Origin: Branchiostoma floridae
Taxonomy: Eukaryota; Chordata; Leptocardii; Amphioxiformes; Branchiostomatidae
NCBI RefSeq assembly: GCF_000003815.2
Contig: NC_049982.1
Coordinates: 16,290,621 to 16,354,620, forward strand
Length of the DNA: 64,000 bases
Reading direction: 5' to 3'
Shown: in pieces, positions 49,001 through 62,048 of the stretch
How positions within the stretch are numbered: position 1 is the stretch's first letter
Layout: the number at the start of each line of letters is the position of its first letter
Translations under genes and position numbers: made by a program
Notes under the pieces: generated by a model
Databases searched by the model: none
The model's input: only the letters and a program-made list of their open reading frames with translations
Told to the model about the DNA's origin: nothing

Positions 49001-52000
49001 AGGGTGCTAAGTAACTTACATATTTTTACGATGCTACTAATAAATGTATGTAAGATTTCATCGCCTGATTGCAAATTTAGCACCCCAATACTATGCTGTC
49101 TGATTTGTCATAGAGCACATCATCGTAAAATCATTTCAATCATAAAATGTGAAAATATTTTTGGCCATAATAGCAATCTCCTTGATATGAAAATACTTAT
49201 CATTAAAACATTATATCAGTTAAACCTAATCCAAATTCCCAGTTGATGACCCACACTGTTGCTGTGTAGCATTACAGGCCTGGCATGATCTATTTTACAC
49301 ACATGTCAGGCAGCCCCGGGCCCAGAGGGTAAAAGGTTTACCACAGGTATTGTCTCCAATAACTTGTCTACAAACCAGTACATGTCAAATCAACTCCACA
49401 TCTAGCTCCGAACATAACCTGTATCATGGCCAATGGTATCTCCATCACAATCACACACGTCAGCCATCATAATAGTTGCTGTAGTTTTCTATTCAAATCA
49501 GCCAGCATTTCAACCGCACAATAATGTGCTATTTGGGACGACTGAACCGACACAAATAAACTCTAGTTCAGTTATGCCCTGAGGAGAGGTTTTATCAGTT
49601 GGGCAGACTGTTAAGACCCAGAAGCCTGCATTAAGGGACAGACCACAAAATATGTTAGGGGATGAACACTGTGGAAAATTTAAGTATATGGAGTGTGTGG
49701 AGTATTCTAATGAAAAGCAAACTTGCACAAGATGTAGGCAAAGCAAAAATGTAAGGAAGGAAATCAAAAAGATATTGACAAGGAAAAATGTATGCAACAG
49801 AACATTTTAATGTACCTTCCCTACCAATCCTTTCAGTACCATCCCTACTATGCTTCTATTTTTATTGCTTGTGTTTAAAATCAGTAACATAAAATCACTC
49901 TGGCCAAAGTGGACTTTGTTACATTATGATACCAGCATGAAACAACATATGAACAATGTGCATTAACACATGTATACAAAATTGTGAAAGAAAACTTTAA
50001 GTAGCATTTCATGTACACCATTCTATAACAGCCGTCCACCTGCCTTTCCATAATACCAGACTGAATTGATGATTTATTGTGTTACAGTAACAATGCCCAG
50101 CAGGAGATCACACCTAGAACAGGTGACAGACGTGCAGCACTGTGATGATTGTTTGGTTTAACATAATAATCCCTGGTGATCAGACAATACACATCACTGA
50201 ATCACCTAACACCAGGTACAATGTACCCTGCATACCCTCTTAGACATAGGTCTTATAATCGCTATGTTGAAAATTTCCCCTGGAATCATTGGATTACACT
50301 TATTCAGTTATCAACAACACAGAGAATTTGCAGCAAGACTCAAAAAGATTTCAATGGAGGCTAAATTGTGTGCATTTTGCATTGTTACCAAAGGTGGCCA
50401 TGTTGTTTTAGAACAACACATTATCTCAGAATATATAATGTTTCATGTTCCTATTGGTTGAAGTAAATTGTACTGATTCCGAGCAAAACCATCAAATGTA
50501 CCAAAATAACATGATGAATCCTTCATATCAAAGTCTCTCAATGCAAATCTGTGATACCTTGTGTATATCTTCTATATAAAACATTAAAAACATCTGATTC
50601 AATATTCTGTAAAAAGACTACTTTTAGTACAAAATTGAGACAACTAATTTTAATAAACTGTCCCTGTCTGTTTACATGTTAACAAGGCAGCCACTTAAAT
50701 CAATCAGGCAGTCCAGAGACCTGTGCAATCTTGTAGGGACTGGTAATTACTGTGATTAAGGCATGAAAGAAACTGGATCATTAAGAAATATGCACTGTGC
50801 AATGTTTATACAACCACTTCAGCAAATTAGTGTCTTAACAAAATGGACAGAGTTAAAAACCTTTGAGGGTGAAACACCAAAACATCAACAAAGAACTATC
50901 ATGGTATCAGTAATTTGTGAACAAAGGTACAATGAAATACATATGGCAGTCACAGAATACAGGCAAGTCACAAATTTGTTTCTTTGTACAGTTGACAAAC
51001 TTTACAGGCCAGCATATAGAAATTTATCATTTAAAACTTCACAATTTGGGTTACTTCCTCTGAATTACATGTACATATCTTATTGAGTTTTTTTGTTCTT
51101 TCCGCTATGACAAAAACATGGCTGAAACAAAGGGACTTTGCAAGTAACGGCTACCTACATTAGTATCAACTACTCATAGGTCTTTTGAAGCATTGATTGT
51201 TGATCTTTGCACCCTAATCTCTTCTCTCCATTCACAGCTCACTTCAATGTGAGCCCCCTGAGCATTGTCTCCCAGCTCAAATCAAGAACCCCCCTCCCCA
51301 CATATCTAACATCACCTGCTGAAGAAGCTGGCCTCTTGGCACAGGGTACAGCTGACCTCCCCTGACAGGAGCAGCTCCCGTTCAGGGAGTTCTTTCATAA
51401 GTGGAATCATCTGGCACATGGACGACTTCTTACTGAATTGTTTTGAGACAGAATTTGGTGCAAATCCCTTCATGGCGAGAACTCGAAATACTACCCTGGT
51501 GGCCAGAGGCCATTGGAGTGACTAATCAGGTCATGGGACACAGAGGCAAACAGTTGACCTTTTGAGCATCAAAATGGTCCTCTCATGTGGTCACTGGAGC
51601 ATTAAAATAGTCCCAAAACACTGTAGGTACAGTGAATACCCACTAATTGAATCTAAATGCTTACTTGGTCTTGCCTTAAGTGAGATCTTTTAAAACTGTC
51701 TATAAGTATGAGCTTACATGCCAGACCAAAATGTTGCCTCAAATTGCAGTTTTTTAGTGCATGCATGTCTAACATGTGCACAAGTCATTTACTCTATCTT
51801 CTATAAATGAAATGTCACAATAGTTCATCTTTTGTCAAGTTTCCTACCACCGGAGAGGAAACAAAATAACTGTTGTGCTGTAGAATATTCTAAACCAAGA
51901 AAAGAAGTAATCTTTGTCAACAGAAGTTGACCTTGACCTATCTGTTACAGTAATGGTAATCATGACCATTTTCCCTGCAATCAGCTTCAACAAAATGAGA

Positions 52001-55000
52001 GTGCACTGACTGGGTAATGACATGTCTCTTAAGTGTAACAACTTCGTAACACCTGAAACTGAATGTTTGTACTTTGCTTATTGTGGTCAAAATACTCAAA
52101 ACCTTTTAGCGCCAATTTTCTAACATTCAGGTGCAATCTTTCATTTTCCCCATTCTTCATGGTCTATCCCTTTTAGTTGTGTATTTATCTATTTCTTTAT
52201 TCCAAAATACAACAAGGCATTACTGTATGTGACCTTTGTGACTATCAATGGCTCAAACTGTGGAGACCACCAGGTATTGTTAACTAATTTAATTTATTTC
52301 ATAATTGGTCTCCAAGGGAAGTGGGGAATGATGAATGATAGGGTAAGACACAAACAAGATGGATGGAAAATGTTGTCATTCTAGAAAGTCATTATGTCCA
52401 TTCTAAGCTAAAAACTGACACAGTTTCATATATTTTTCTCATTAACACAGATACAAACAATCTGTAAATAGGCCTTTCAGTAGTTGTTGATCTCTCCCTA
52501 CAGTAAATAAACTTTAAAAGACAGTATGGAATGAAATTGGGGAAAAGTTGTTTCTTTCAAATATGAAAAGTAGTATCAGATCAGGCACCAGACTGGTTTT
52601 CCCAACATTTGATATGTAAATACCTTTGCTCTTAAGTATTAAGACAAGGACCAACCCCAAAGTGTCCATCAAAGTGTACAAATGCAAAAGAAAAACATGG
52701 AAATGGAAAGATTTGATGGACATACAGCCCCTCTCAATTGTCATTAATTGCCATAATATAATTGAACTGAAAGGTTGTTGTGATGGACAGTCAGGATTGT
52801 GCCCATTGTATTGGTTATGCAGTACACCTGTGTTCTGCCAGGTGTCATTAACCAAGTACAAAAGTCATCTATCAAAGAGCAAACTGCCTTCTTATATCCC
52901 TATTCACACATGTACTTACTTGTAAGCCAGTGTGGCACTGAAATGCTCCCTGATGTATGTGTCCAGTACAGGGTGGAACTGGTGGAACTTACGGTCAGCA
53001 ATCAGACCAATCACACCGATCTGTAAGGTTCAAAAATATTTCATCATAAGTATTGGAACCTTAACATGATGATATTACAATTTGTGTCAGTATATTCCAG
53101 ACTGCATACAGTTACAAATTGCTTCACAATATACTACATTCCTTGATATAAGTGTATCTAATGACTCACCAGTGCATCAAAGACCAGGTTGTCATACAGG
53201 TCGGAGTCTTGGTTCTCCATAAGAATGTTGAACAGGGCATCCAAGACATCTTGAAGGAACTGGGCAGAAAAAAAAAGACGTATATTCCTTACTAACAGTA
53301 AGTTCTTCATATACGAAATGGCAACTGTATTGTGATTATGCAATGAAAGAAAAATCCCAAGTCGACACTTTCACAATGGTTACCTTGACGACCTCCTCTC
53401 CGCTGACCTCGCACACCTTCATGAGTGACAGCAGACTGTTTTTCAGGTTACCTGGGTTTGCTCGCCACTTCAGCAGACCCAACAGATCAACTGGGATAGG
53501 CAAGAACAACACAGGTTAAATACTTCCAGCACGATGTCATACAAATTGAATCTACACAGTCATGTATTTCTTTTTAGTCACAATATAAGGTGAGGGTGCA
53601 ACTTAATGATGAAAACCTTATCTGGTATAGGCTACAATGATCATTGAAGTGAAGTTCTATCTTGCACAGTTGCCCCTAGAACCCCAGATACTGGAGACTC
53701 ACCGTTCTGTGTGAGTTTGGTGGAGCAGCCCAGTGTCTGGATCTGGAAGCTGTCCTTACTGAGGGTCAGGTTTCCAGCATGCAGGGTGGACTTGCTGTTG
53801 TTGTTGGTCACACCTTGTCTGTCCAGGGCAGGCAGACTCACGTAAACCTTGGCCTCGTCTGGCTTATATCTCTCACACTGGAACAACAGAAGGGCCAGAA
53901 GAAGTTGGAGCAAAATTACCTGATGCTTTTGGTATTCTTAAGAAGTGGAGAAGATTTAATTTGGGCAACAGAAGTAGGGCAACAGCCCAACATGATGGTG
54001 ATGATGACTATAATGCGGTACCTTGTAGACTGCCAGGTCATGCTTGCCATCCCTGAGTGTGGTCCCTTCCTGCATCATTAGCTGCACATATGCTATGGCA
54101 AAAATCTTCTCCTTACGATCTTTCTCTGTAGAGAGAACATAATTCCAAACAATTTACCACATCATAATATCAAGATATTACAGTCATTTTGCCTCATAAA
54201 AAACACAACATTTAGGGCCATAATATTTACATATGAATGTTAAATGTCACTTTCAAAACCAATATAAAGTGTGCTTTATGCTTGCAAATTACATTTCATT
54301 CAACACGAGGTGCAATAAATCATCATAGTTCAGTAAATTGAGGTTTTAGAATAGACGAAATTTCCCCACACAATAAACTCCCTCACAGTATAATTTAGGA
54401 ATTCAAAAACATTTGCACAGTTTGACTTCACAGGATACTACCCCCCCAGATAGAAGATGATAATGTCTAAGTGGAAGATATTTTCTGTCCAAATCCCCGA
54501 TGTAAGCCTCACCTTCCATGGAGGACCTGTGCCGGAAGGCAAACTTGAGGTGGGAGCCGTAGAAGTCCTCAATGGGGATGGCCACCTTTATCGTCTCCAT
54601 CCACCGCGGCTGCTTCTGCTGGTAGTAGATCACTGACTTGTACTCGCTCACAGGGGGAACCCCAGCACCAGTGAATATCACATTCTGCAACATGGTGGGC
54701 ACACAGTTATCTACGAAGTACAGTCAACTTGGAAAACCAGTTCATAGAGATACAGTTGTTAAGGCATCAGAAGGGTTACTGGTTTTGACCTTTTATTCAA
54801 AAGTCTTCATTAGAACAGTCATCTTCATGATCTCACCTGGACCTGAAGACAATTGCAATTCATGGTGACTTTGAGTGAAAAGAGGATACTTTTAACTCTG
54901 TATACAAATACAGACCTATTTAGATAGATACAGCCAAGCATGTAGACCCTATACCTGTATTGGGTCTTGCAAAATATAAGTCATATATGTTGAAACAAGT

Positions 55001-58000
55001 GAAATGACCAACCTGTACAACAGAACCATCGTCCTTACACACGCACATCGTCACTTCAACGTTCTTGTTACGAGCTTTGGTCCCTCTGTCAAACTCCCCT
55101 GACACCAGCGTCACGTACATGTCATTCCTGACATCGCCTGGGAAATGGCACAGTCACAAAAACATAACAACTCATTCTGATCTTTGTTCTCTTGTTATTG
55201 ATGATATTTTTCAAATACATCTATCATGATCATGAAAAATATATCAACCATCCAACAATGAAACACCAAAAGGATTCTGTCCCTGACTTATCAAAATACT
55301 GTAATGGTGGTAAGATATTGTACTTCTTCTAGGGCTGTTCTAAACAATGTCAAGCATCACCAAAAGAGCGACCAACCTGTCATAATTAAAAGTAAATGTA
55401 CAAACCGCAATAGAAGAACTTTTAATGTTATCATAGTGAGGCAGTCATCATCCAGTAGCAAACCACTTTCAGTGCAGATTTTCATCCCTGTAAGCAGCGA
55501 CAGGAAAGAGAATGTTCATGTTTCTTACCAGGCATGATAACTTCTGGAAAGCCCATCTTCCTAGCAACAGCTGTCCTCCCATCTACCAGATGTGGATACT
55601 CTTTCCTGACCTGTTTGATGTCCCCATCCAGCATCTTCATAGAAACCCACAACCCTGTAAAACACCATGTCAGAAAGGTATGAATAACAAGCTACAGGGA
55701 CAGTATGTCTAACTAAACTAAACTGGGACTGATACACAGGTACAAGTGCATGATTGCCCATTGCCTTACAAGCGACAGTATTGATATTATTGATACCAAT
55801 TATATTGTCCTTTAGGCCATACCAATTTAATTTGTTGGTTCTCGGATTTTTTCCTAAAAAAATTGAAGCGACAGGGCGAAAAAAAAAAAAAAAAAACTTG
55901 CAACAAGTCTGGGTTCAGGTCCAGGCTGGTTAGTCCAGACCTGAACTCATGGTATACGTGTGATAGAAATAGTTAATCAGTTAAAATTACATGCAAAATT
56001 GCATGTTGGCATAAATTTGTACAATATACATTAAATTATGTACAGTTGCTACAGTAAACAGAAATGTTCACAAAACATCTCAAATAGACTAATATAGTAT
56101 TTTTACAGAGATGCAACGACAACAACAAACATTATTTAAGTTTGCCTCTAGAAATAAAATACCATCGCTGGAAGACTTATTTGCTCTCTGAGTTGATAAG
56201 AATCTGTCTATCCAAGGCTCTAATTACATTTCATGGTCGACTGGTGCAAATTGGAAAAAAATTACAAATACTTCCACTCACCCAAAAATACATGAACAAG
56301 CCAAAGTACTGAACTACATGTTGCATAAAACCATAGGTTTATTCTCTCTTTTTGTTACATGTACAATTATTTGTTGACAAAAAATGAAGATGCAGTTTGA
56401 TTAAACTTCCTTGGAAAAACCTAATGTTACATGCAAATCACTGAAATCAGCACTGAAATGGTATTATCTAGCCAAATCTGCAGTTCCACTAGAAACAGCG
56501 TGGGGGCGCTTTTTTGACTTACAGACCAAAACAAAAGAAAGATGGCCGCCCGAGATTTTCCGACTTCATTTTCATCTCCATTTGGAAGACTTTGAGCATT
56601 TCAGGCATATCACAACATGTTGGCTATGGAGGCACAAGAGTGAAAAAGTATTGTTGATTTATTGAGTTGTTTGTTTGGGTGCCGATTTCTGTGTTTCAAT
56701 TGAAAATTTGCATGTGAAAGTGTGTGTGAGAGAGAGCACATGCTCAGCCGAACTTCTGGTTCTGCTACGTTATGTTATGCCCATGTGTATCTCATTTACG
56801 ATGATTTATTTGTTCCTAAATATACTTTGCAACAAAAAAGATATGAATCAATTGGTAGCAAAGGACTTGGGGGTGAGAAAAAGTAAACGCACTGGTACTT
56901 TCCAGACGTTCTGTTTCTCTAACGGAACCAAAGTTTTGCAGCACGATTACGTATACTGAATGGAATTTTTTTTTTTTTGAAATTTGGAAAATTAGAAGCG
57001 GCGATTCCGAGAACCAACGAATTAAATTGGTGTGGCCTTAGCAAAGGCCATCACCATACAAATAAAATAGATCTGTATTAATTTCATGAGGCTACATTTA
57101 CAAGTAGAAAAAAATGAAACACAAATATTTCATGACTAAAGCAAGCATCCTGACAGTCATCATCTACAGACAAGGAAACTTGTGCAAGCACCTTGTCCCT
57201 TGTGATTCAGCTCTCCCCTGGCAGACACCACCTTCTTGATAACTCCCTCCAGAAAGTCATTGTCCCCAGAAACTCTGGAAAATAAAGAAAAACATTACAG
57301 CAAGAGAAGTACATGTAGGTATCAAAATACATGTAGTACATTGTTATCTGTAAGAAAAAATAGGGACTGTCTGAAATGTTCATGTTACGTCAGAAAAAAC
57401 ACAGATAAAGAATGCTTCTTAAGCACAGGTATATACCATCTTGCAAAAGACGCCTATACTCACTGTTGGAATGGTATGAAGTGTTGTTTCTCAATATCTG
57501 ACTCCATCTTGCCATTTACTACATCTGTAATGTCCATCACTGGAAAAAAAAAATTAGATGTTCAATTGTTTGTCACGAAAAGCCTTGGCTATGGATTATG
57601 ATGGTGAAAACTAGAACATATCACATCTGTACAACTTGAACAGAAGTTTAAGCACTGTATAACTTTATTTTACCTGCAACCCCAAATGGTCTTCTTAAGC
57701 CATTTGTGAACTTCTTGTTGTCTGCCTCTTTCAGGTCCATGCGTCCTAAGGGATAGATGGAAGATAAGATTCAGTAATAAAGAAAACACAAAAATACAAA
57801 GGAAGGAACTAAAAAATTGAAAGGATGTAACCTTTAACAACAGCTATCTTATAGTACTTCTGAAGACACACTCACCTACTCTGATGATCTGACACAGCAG
57901 ACAGATCTTTTCTCTTCTGAGATCATATTGTCCAAGGTCCTGTGTGTAAAAGAGGTTAGTCACAGTTCCCTCACAACAGTGTGTCAATGTACAATATGAC

Positions 58001-61000
58001 ATGAAGCTCAATTGACATGAAGCTCAATTTTGTGAAACAGCTATTGTATTATTATACAAGGCTTGTAATACTGTTAAATCAGATAGTTTTGTCTATCAAA
58101 GAATTTTCTATGCCCTTGAAATTGTAGAGGTTTTTAATTTTTCTACTGGTTTACTTTTCTACTGGTTTAATTTTGAATAAACTATTACTCAAAATTGTAT
58201 GCATTGCATGATTGCAGTCAAAACTGGCTAAAATTTCCGTACAATTGTAAATCATAATTCAAACTGTTCACTAACATCTGTAAAAGCAGCTGTCCATCTC
58301 AGGGTCAAAAATCGATGACACCTCCATCTTACATATACAGTTTTCCATCATTTAAATTTACAACATTAAAATTAGACATAAAACATCGGCATAAGCAATG
58401 CAATTGGATAGTCTTACTGTGAAGATTGCCCTGAGGTTGTTCAGCATCTCAATGTCCTTGGGCATGCCCTGTGGGCTCCAGCTCACCACATAGTTCTCAC
58501 TGGAAAATACATGGAGAAATCAGCACACTTATACTGCAAACTGAGCAGCTTGTGCTATTTCTTTTCTTTTAATGTTTGACTTGAATTAAGCAAATATGTT
58601 TTGATTTTACACAACCACTACCCAAACCTCATACAATGTAGACCTTGTAGTTATGTTAAGCGCATCCGGTTAAGTTTTTGGCACATGTGCCATATTGACA
58701 GATATGTTCATGTAGCAAACAGCATTAAATCCATTGTACATTTGTCCAAAATTCATTTAATTTTGTCATTTAATCCTTCTATACAATGTTTAACCCTAAC
58801 TAAGGGGGCATGTCAGCACAAAAGCTCTGTCCTGTACCTGATGAACCTGTTTTCCTTGGCATCATACAGCGCCATGAAGACATCAGCATCCTCCCCCACC
58901 CTGCACACAAAGTTCTTCACCACCACGTACAGGTTGTGGGAGGTGGCCTGGGTCTGGGAGGACCTCTGCACACCCTGCATAGACTTCTCTCTCTGTATTC
59001 TTTCAGTGGCTGTCTCATGCTGGGAAAGAAAAAAAAATCATGTAAAAACACTAATAGTCTTACAATACTATGGTATTTCCGGTCTTTCAGGCCATTCATA
59101 TTTTGAAACCTTTAATAATCAGTGTAAATGATGCCGGCAGATGAATCAGGCACGCCAGATATCCGGCATGCCAGAATCCGGCACGCCAGAATCATTGCAA
59201 ATTTCTTCAATTAAAACCATTCGTCCATATCAATTAAAACATCATACTGATACAGCAAAATTTTGTCTAAATAGTTTTTAAAATCCAATTCTTTGATCTT
59301 AAAACCTTGATTCTTACATTCTCACATAAATTATGTCATTACAAAAGAGACTTCTAGCAAGATAGAACGGTATTGCAGGAAACTGGATTTTGCTTAGTAA
59401 GCAAAATAAAAGAGGGTCCAAAGTACTGCAAATCTACATTCAATCATTCAGTCATACTTGTTTCAGCAATTTTTTTTCTGTTGCCAAAAAAAAAATATGT
59501 CATGATAGAAATATGCTTATATAGAATTTTAGACTGACAATGTTTCTATGTTTAATGGTTTATTACTTGTTTAATGTTCATGTGTATGTGAATAAATGTA
59601 TCTCAGAACTGTTGCAGTGGGTACTGATAAAATTTGTCACTTATTGCTAGTGGTCAGTTAATCAGCCTTTTCTTTATAGTGGCCACCTGTCCATACTGGT
59701 CAAATCTAGCCAGTCCCTTGAGCAACCACTACAGACAGGCTTGACAGTATTACTAATTTGTCCCTCTCTAACAAAGGGGAAGTGCCCCTCTTCCACTAAT
59801 TCTTTGGAACAGTCAAATTGAGTAGAGTTGAGCATGACTCACAGCTCTGTACAGGCTGATGGTTCCTGTAGTCTCAGGGTCCAGGATCCCTCCCTGTTCA
59901 TCCCTCACCACCAGGTCTAACCCCAGTAACCTGTCAGACAACATGGAATAAATCATTCAACAATACAATGCATACTGGTACTTCTTTTATAGACTTCTCT
60001 ATATGTAAGACTCAAACAAAAAGCTTATACAGAGAAGAAAAAAAAAACATCAATAGATAATGTATGTTAATGTATGTCTGTAATTAAAATCAGCAGTCTG
60101 TGTCAGAAATTCCCCGTACTTGTCAATTAAATCACAATTGCAAGGTGGGGCAGACACTCCCACGACGGGAGAGAACCGAGTCTGGGCTTTGATACTGAGT
60201 TTTAGTGTCAATCTATGACAAGAGGAAGACGAGTGACAAAGGGTGATAATTGATCAAAGTTTTCTACTCTCTCATTCCAATTATGTGATGAAAACTGCCA
60301 CGTCAGAGTTACCTACAATATATATGCATCTAAAGCTTTGAAACCAAAGTAGCATGACTACCTGTTTCCAAAGTCTATCTTGGAGGTGACCAGCTGTTGC
60401 AGCTCCTTGAGTTCATCCACAGGAAGAGTTCCCGACATGATCTGTCTTCGCCAGTCAATCATCTCATACATCATCTTCCTGACTGTATCAAACAGGTCCA
60501 TGCTGTGTCTCTATATGGGCAAGAAAGGATAAATCAACTATACAAATGTACATCCATCAGAAACATCTTGTCCATTTTTCAGTGGGACTATCTCTTCAAG
60601 AATGGAAAGCCACTCTTGTTTGGGGGCATGGTTGCAGGAGCTGGATTAAATGTCAGATCACCATATTTGTGATTGTAATTATAGCTATCAATTTTTGTAC
60701 AGACTGACTAGGCGGGGAGAGGTAACTGTTTCAAACTGAATAATCATTGATAGCTGACTAAATAATCAATATACCAATCATTCCTTTCAAATCATTTGAT
60801 TTAAGATTTGATGAGAAGCTGGTCATCATCCCCATGATTGTGACAATACTGGAATCAGAAAGCCTAGCATTGGAAAAGGAGTTCAACTGGCAATCAGCAT
60901 GGCAATCACAGCCAGGTGAGAAATAAACACCAGTGTACCTTTCCAGCTTTAGGCACACTGGAGGGATCGTTTCCCCTATCCTACACAGTGTGGAAGAAGG

Positions 61001-62048
61001 CAGCATGTTACATACATTTATGAAACACCATATCTGGGTACTATTTTACAAACAACATTTCTGCAATTTTGAAAGAATCGCTTCAAAAACTTTCCACAAG
61101 GGCTTGAAAACCACTTTTCTACTTATTCCATAGATACTGCAAGACTGAACAAAAACATACCACATATAGCTGTTTCCATATCACTCCCCATTCTCTCAGC
61201 ACTGTTGTCATTTCTTGCACCACCTTAGGCTCCTTTGGTGCCACAGTTTCATTGTACTTCCTGTGTCAGGTAATGTAAAACATCCAGAGTTACAAACAAA
61301 ATATATTCCAGTATGGAGCACAGGAATTGTGAGTACCGGTAAGAGGAGAAGTAGAACTAAACCTTTCATTTTATATTTCTAAATGACTGAACAAACCGTT
61401 CATCCCATACACTGGGCAATAACACAGGAGGACATGCTATTGAAACATTACTTCTTTCTTAAACTCCAGGGTCATTTTGGTTTTACATCATGTCTGGCAT
61501 TCTACTTGATATAGTCAATATTTTTATTTTTGTTCTGTGTGTATTTGTGCCTTACCCTGCATTCTCCACCATTGCCTGCTTGATGTGCACATAGCTGGTG
61601 GGGAAGATTCCCTTGACTGACTTGTTCCGCAGCTTGAAGCCTCTGAACCAACCTGAAATTCATAAGAATTCAGAATTCATAAACATAAAGCAAGAACCAT
61701 TACCATTTTACATTTTATTTTTGTCATGGAATTTCTTTCCTTTCCAGGTAAAGTCAATGAGCATAATAAGTCCTCAAACACTGTGCACATAAGAAGACAA
61801 TCTTTTGTCCTTATCTCCAAGCTGATTTGGGGAGGCAAAACCTTTTCCATTCCCCAAGAAGTAGGTTGTAACAGAAACAGGCAGCAAGGTAAACATCACA
61901 TTTATTCCTCCCAACATCTGCTTGTCCAATTGGAGATTTGTCCCTCACTAATTCATGCACATACCATCATTCTCCTCCAGTATATGCAGTGTGTCTCCAA
62001 CAGTCAGGTCTAGCTTGGTCTCCCCATTTCCATGGTAATTGTAGATAG
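26850..62048 (-). CDS. DOCK1: DOCK-A (DOCK1/2/5-type) Rac GEF, 5' end outside window
   Basis: Atypical Rac exchange factor acting with ELMO and Crk at the membrane in migration, engulfment and cell fusion. Exons 5' to 3': 62048-61965, 61652-61556, 61260-61161, 60510-60362, 59930-59843, 59019-58838, 58499-58418, 57939-57876, 57745-57674, 57539-57464, 57274-57192, 55654-55529, 55137-55013, 54684-54513, 54125-54022, 53877-53703, 53490-53384, 53259-53170, 53020-52920, 48910-48776, 48490-48382, 47395-47325, 46659-46553, 46222-46095, 45895-45800, 45506-45408, 45170-45076, 44903-44825, 43457-43357, 43175-43117, 42814-42666, 42333-42248, 41993-41796, 41558-41468, 41253-41140, 40966-40877, 40339-40235, 39921-39780, 39321-39240, 36950-36866, 35548-35462, 35130-34954, 34533-34348, 34116-33923, 33616-33481, 28415-28211, 27553-27414, 26951-26850. 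Phases all match; 1840 codons plus stop, close to vertebrate DOCK1/2/5. The first coding exon (about 15 residues) is absent, so intron 1 exceeds 1.9 kb. It matches DOCK1 and DOCK5 about equally, as expected of a pre-duplication orthologue. Confidence 0.95.
28308..28415 (-). repeat. 54-bp tandem duplication inside DOCK exon 46
   Basis: Copy 1 occupies 28415-28362 and copy 2 28361-28308. The first 50 nt of the copies are identical, and the six bases before each copy (CTACAG) are also shared. The real acceptor has therefore been copied into the exon. The unit encodes [17 protein letters not shown](Q). Both acceptors are in phase 0, so use of the inner one removes exactly 18 residues. Confidence 0.9.
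29292..29391. other. Assembly gap (100 N)
   Basis: Exactly 100 N in the intron between DOCK exons 45 and 46, the usual placeholder for a gap of unknown size. It adjoins repeat-rich sequence, which explains the failure to assemble. Confidence 1.
30205..31250 (+). repeat. Hairpin-ended dispersed repeat, copy 3 (longest)
   Basis: Begins near ATACCTCCATGAAAATTT and ends TCATGGAGGTAAT, so its ends are short inverted repeats. The interior repeats a module two to three times: ATGCAAATTAAGTCCTCATTTGCAT, AAGCTACCTGCATGCCAAAA, GAGTTATCC, CCCCCTGC and GCTAGGGGGCCCAAA (the first of these shown only in part: ATGCAAATTAAG). The 3' part has CCATCAAG, GACAGACAGACAGACA, a CA tract and a terminal hairpin. A further related fragment lies at 29470-29715. 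No protein-coding capacity was seen, so it is probably non-autonomous. It lies in the intron between DOCK exons 45 and 46. Confidence 0.65.
34348..42814 (-). CDS. DOCK1: DOCK exons 31-43: catalytic DHR-2 domain
   Basis: The Rac GEF domain. Lobe A begins around FDMMQCEF. Later motifs are [87 protein letters not shown] and [11 protein letters not shown]. The VMGG loop in exon 42 is the alpha10 insert whose Val senses the nucleotide in DOCK structures. VSP stands where DOCK180 has the ISP triplet needed for Rac binding. No stop codon or frameshift, so exchange activity is expected. Exon 38 ends with an unusual CAAC/GTATCC donor that is confirmed by phase. Confidence 0.94.
39968..39998 (+). repeat. 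GT/CA microsatellite close to DOCK exon 38
   Basis: Fifteen and a half GT units on the + strand, (CA)n on the DOCK strand. It ends 47 nt upstream of the acceptor of exon 38. Confidence 0.95.
43117..53490 (-). CDS. DOCK1: DOCK exons 17-30: central helical (ARM-like) region
   Basis: Fourteen exons spanning window residues about 593-1051. Helical repeats with family motifs [106 protein letters not shown], and [20 protein letters not shown]. The intron between exons 19 and 20 (48911-52919, 4 kb) is the second longest in the gene. Confidence 0.93.
48911..52919 (-). other. Intron between DOCK exons 19 and 20
   Basis: AT-rich. The longest open stretch is a 107-codon + strand frame (50763-51086) with no recognisable motif. 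No transposon protein, RNA gene or further exon was identified. Confidence 0.6.
53703..55654 (-). CDS. DOCK1: DOCK exons 12-16: DHR-1 (C2-like) domain
   Basis: Contains [61 protein letters not shown] and the [15 protein letters not shown] end. In the family this C2-like domain binds PIP3 and recruits the protein to the leading edge. The basic KARNK stretch lies beside the C2 loop. Exon 16 carries the [20 protein letters not shown] motif shared with human DOCK1. Confidence 0.93.
55815..57037. mobile_element. Harbinger-like non-autonomous DNA element
   Basis: Terminal inverted repeats of 32 bp (55815-55846 and 57006-57037) match at 30 of 32 positions and begin GGCCAYACCAATTTAATT. They are flanked on both sides by TTA (55812-55814 and 57038-57040), a 3-bp target duplication typical of the PIF/Harbinger superfamily. 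The 1223-bp interior has two short + strand open frames (56411-56665, 56675-56959) without visible transposase motifs. It sits in the intron between DOCK exons 11 and 12. Confidence 0.75.
57192..60510 (-). CDS. DOCK1: DOCK exons 4-11: linker between SH3 and DHR-1
   Basis: Window residues about 94-358. Recognisable DOCK-A segments include [79 protein letters not shown] and ELNHKGQG. Exon 6 (182 nt) carries a Gln/Ser-rich less conserved stretch. No domain with a defined catalytic role is expected here. Confidence 0.93.
59146..59195 (+). repeat. Short GC-rich direct repeats in a DOCK intron
   Basis: Three imperfect copies of CCGGCAYGCCAGAAT or CAGGCACGCCAGAT in an otherwise AT-rich intron between DOCK exons 5 and 6. 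Confidence 0.7.
61161..62048 (-). CDS. DOCK1: DOCK exons 1-3: SH3 domain and following helix
   Basis: The first visible exon starts in phase 1 and reads [20 protein letters not shown], an SH3 start. The second gives GWFRGFKL and [12 protein letters not shown], the SH3 WxxG and ALYDY-family end motifs. The third gives the EVTT-like helix ([20 protein letters not shown]). In the family this SH3 domain folds back on DHR-2 and is released by ELMO binding. Confidence 0.93.

Noticed and set aside
50763-51086. 107-codon + frame in a DOCK intron
   Set aside because: No motif, no splice context, AT-rich composition like the rest of the intron.
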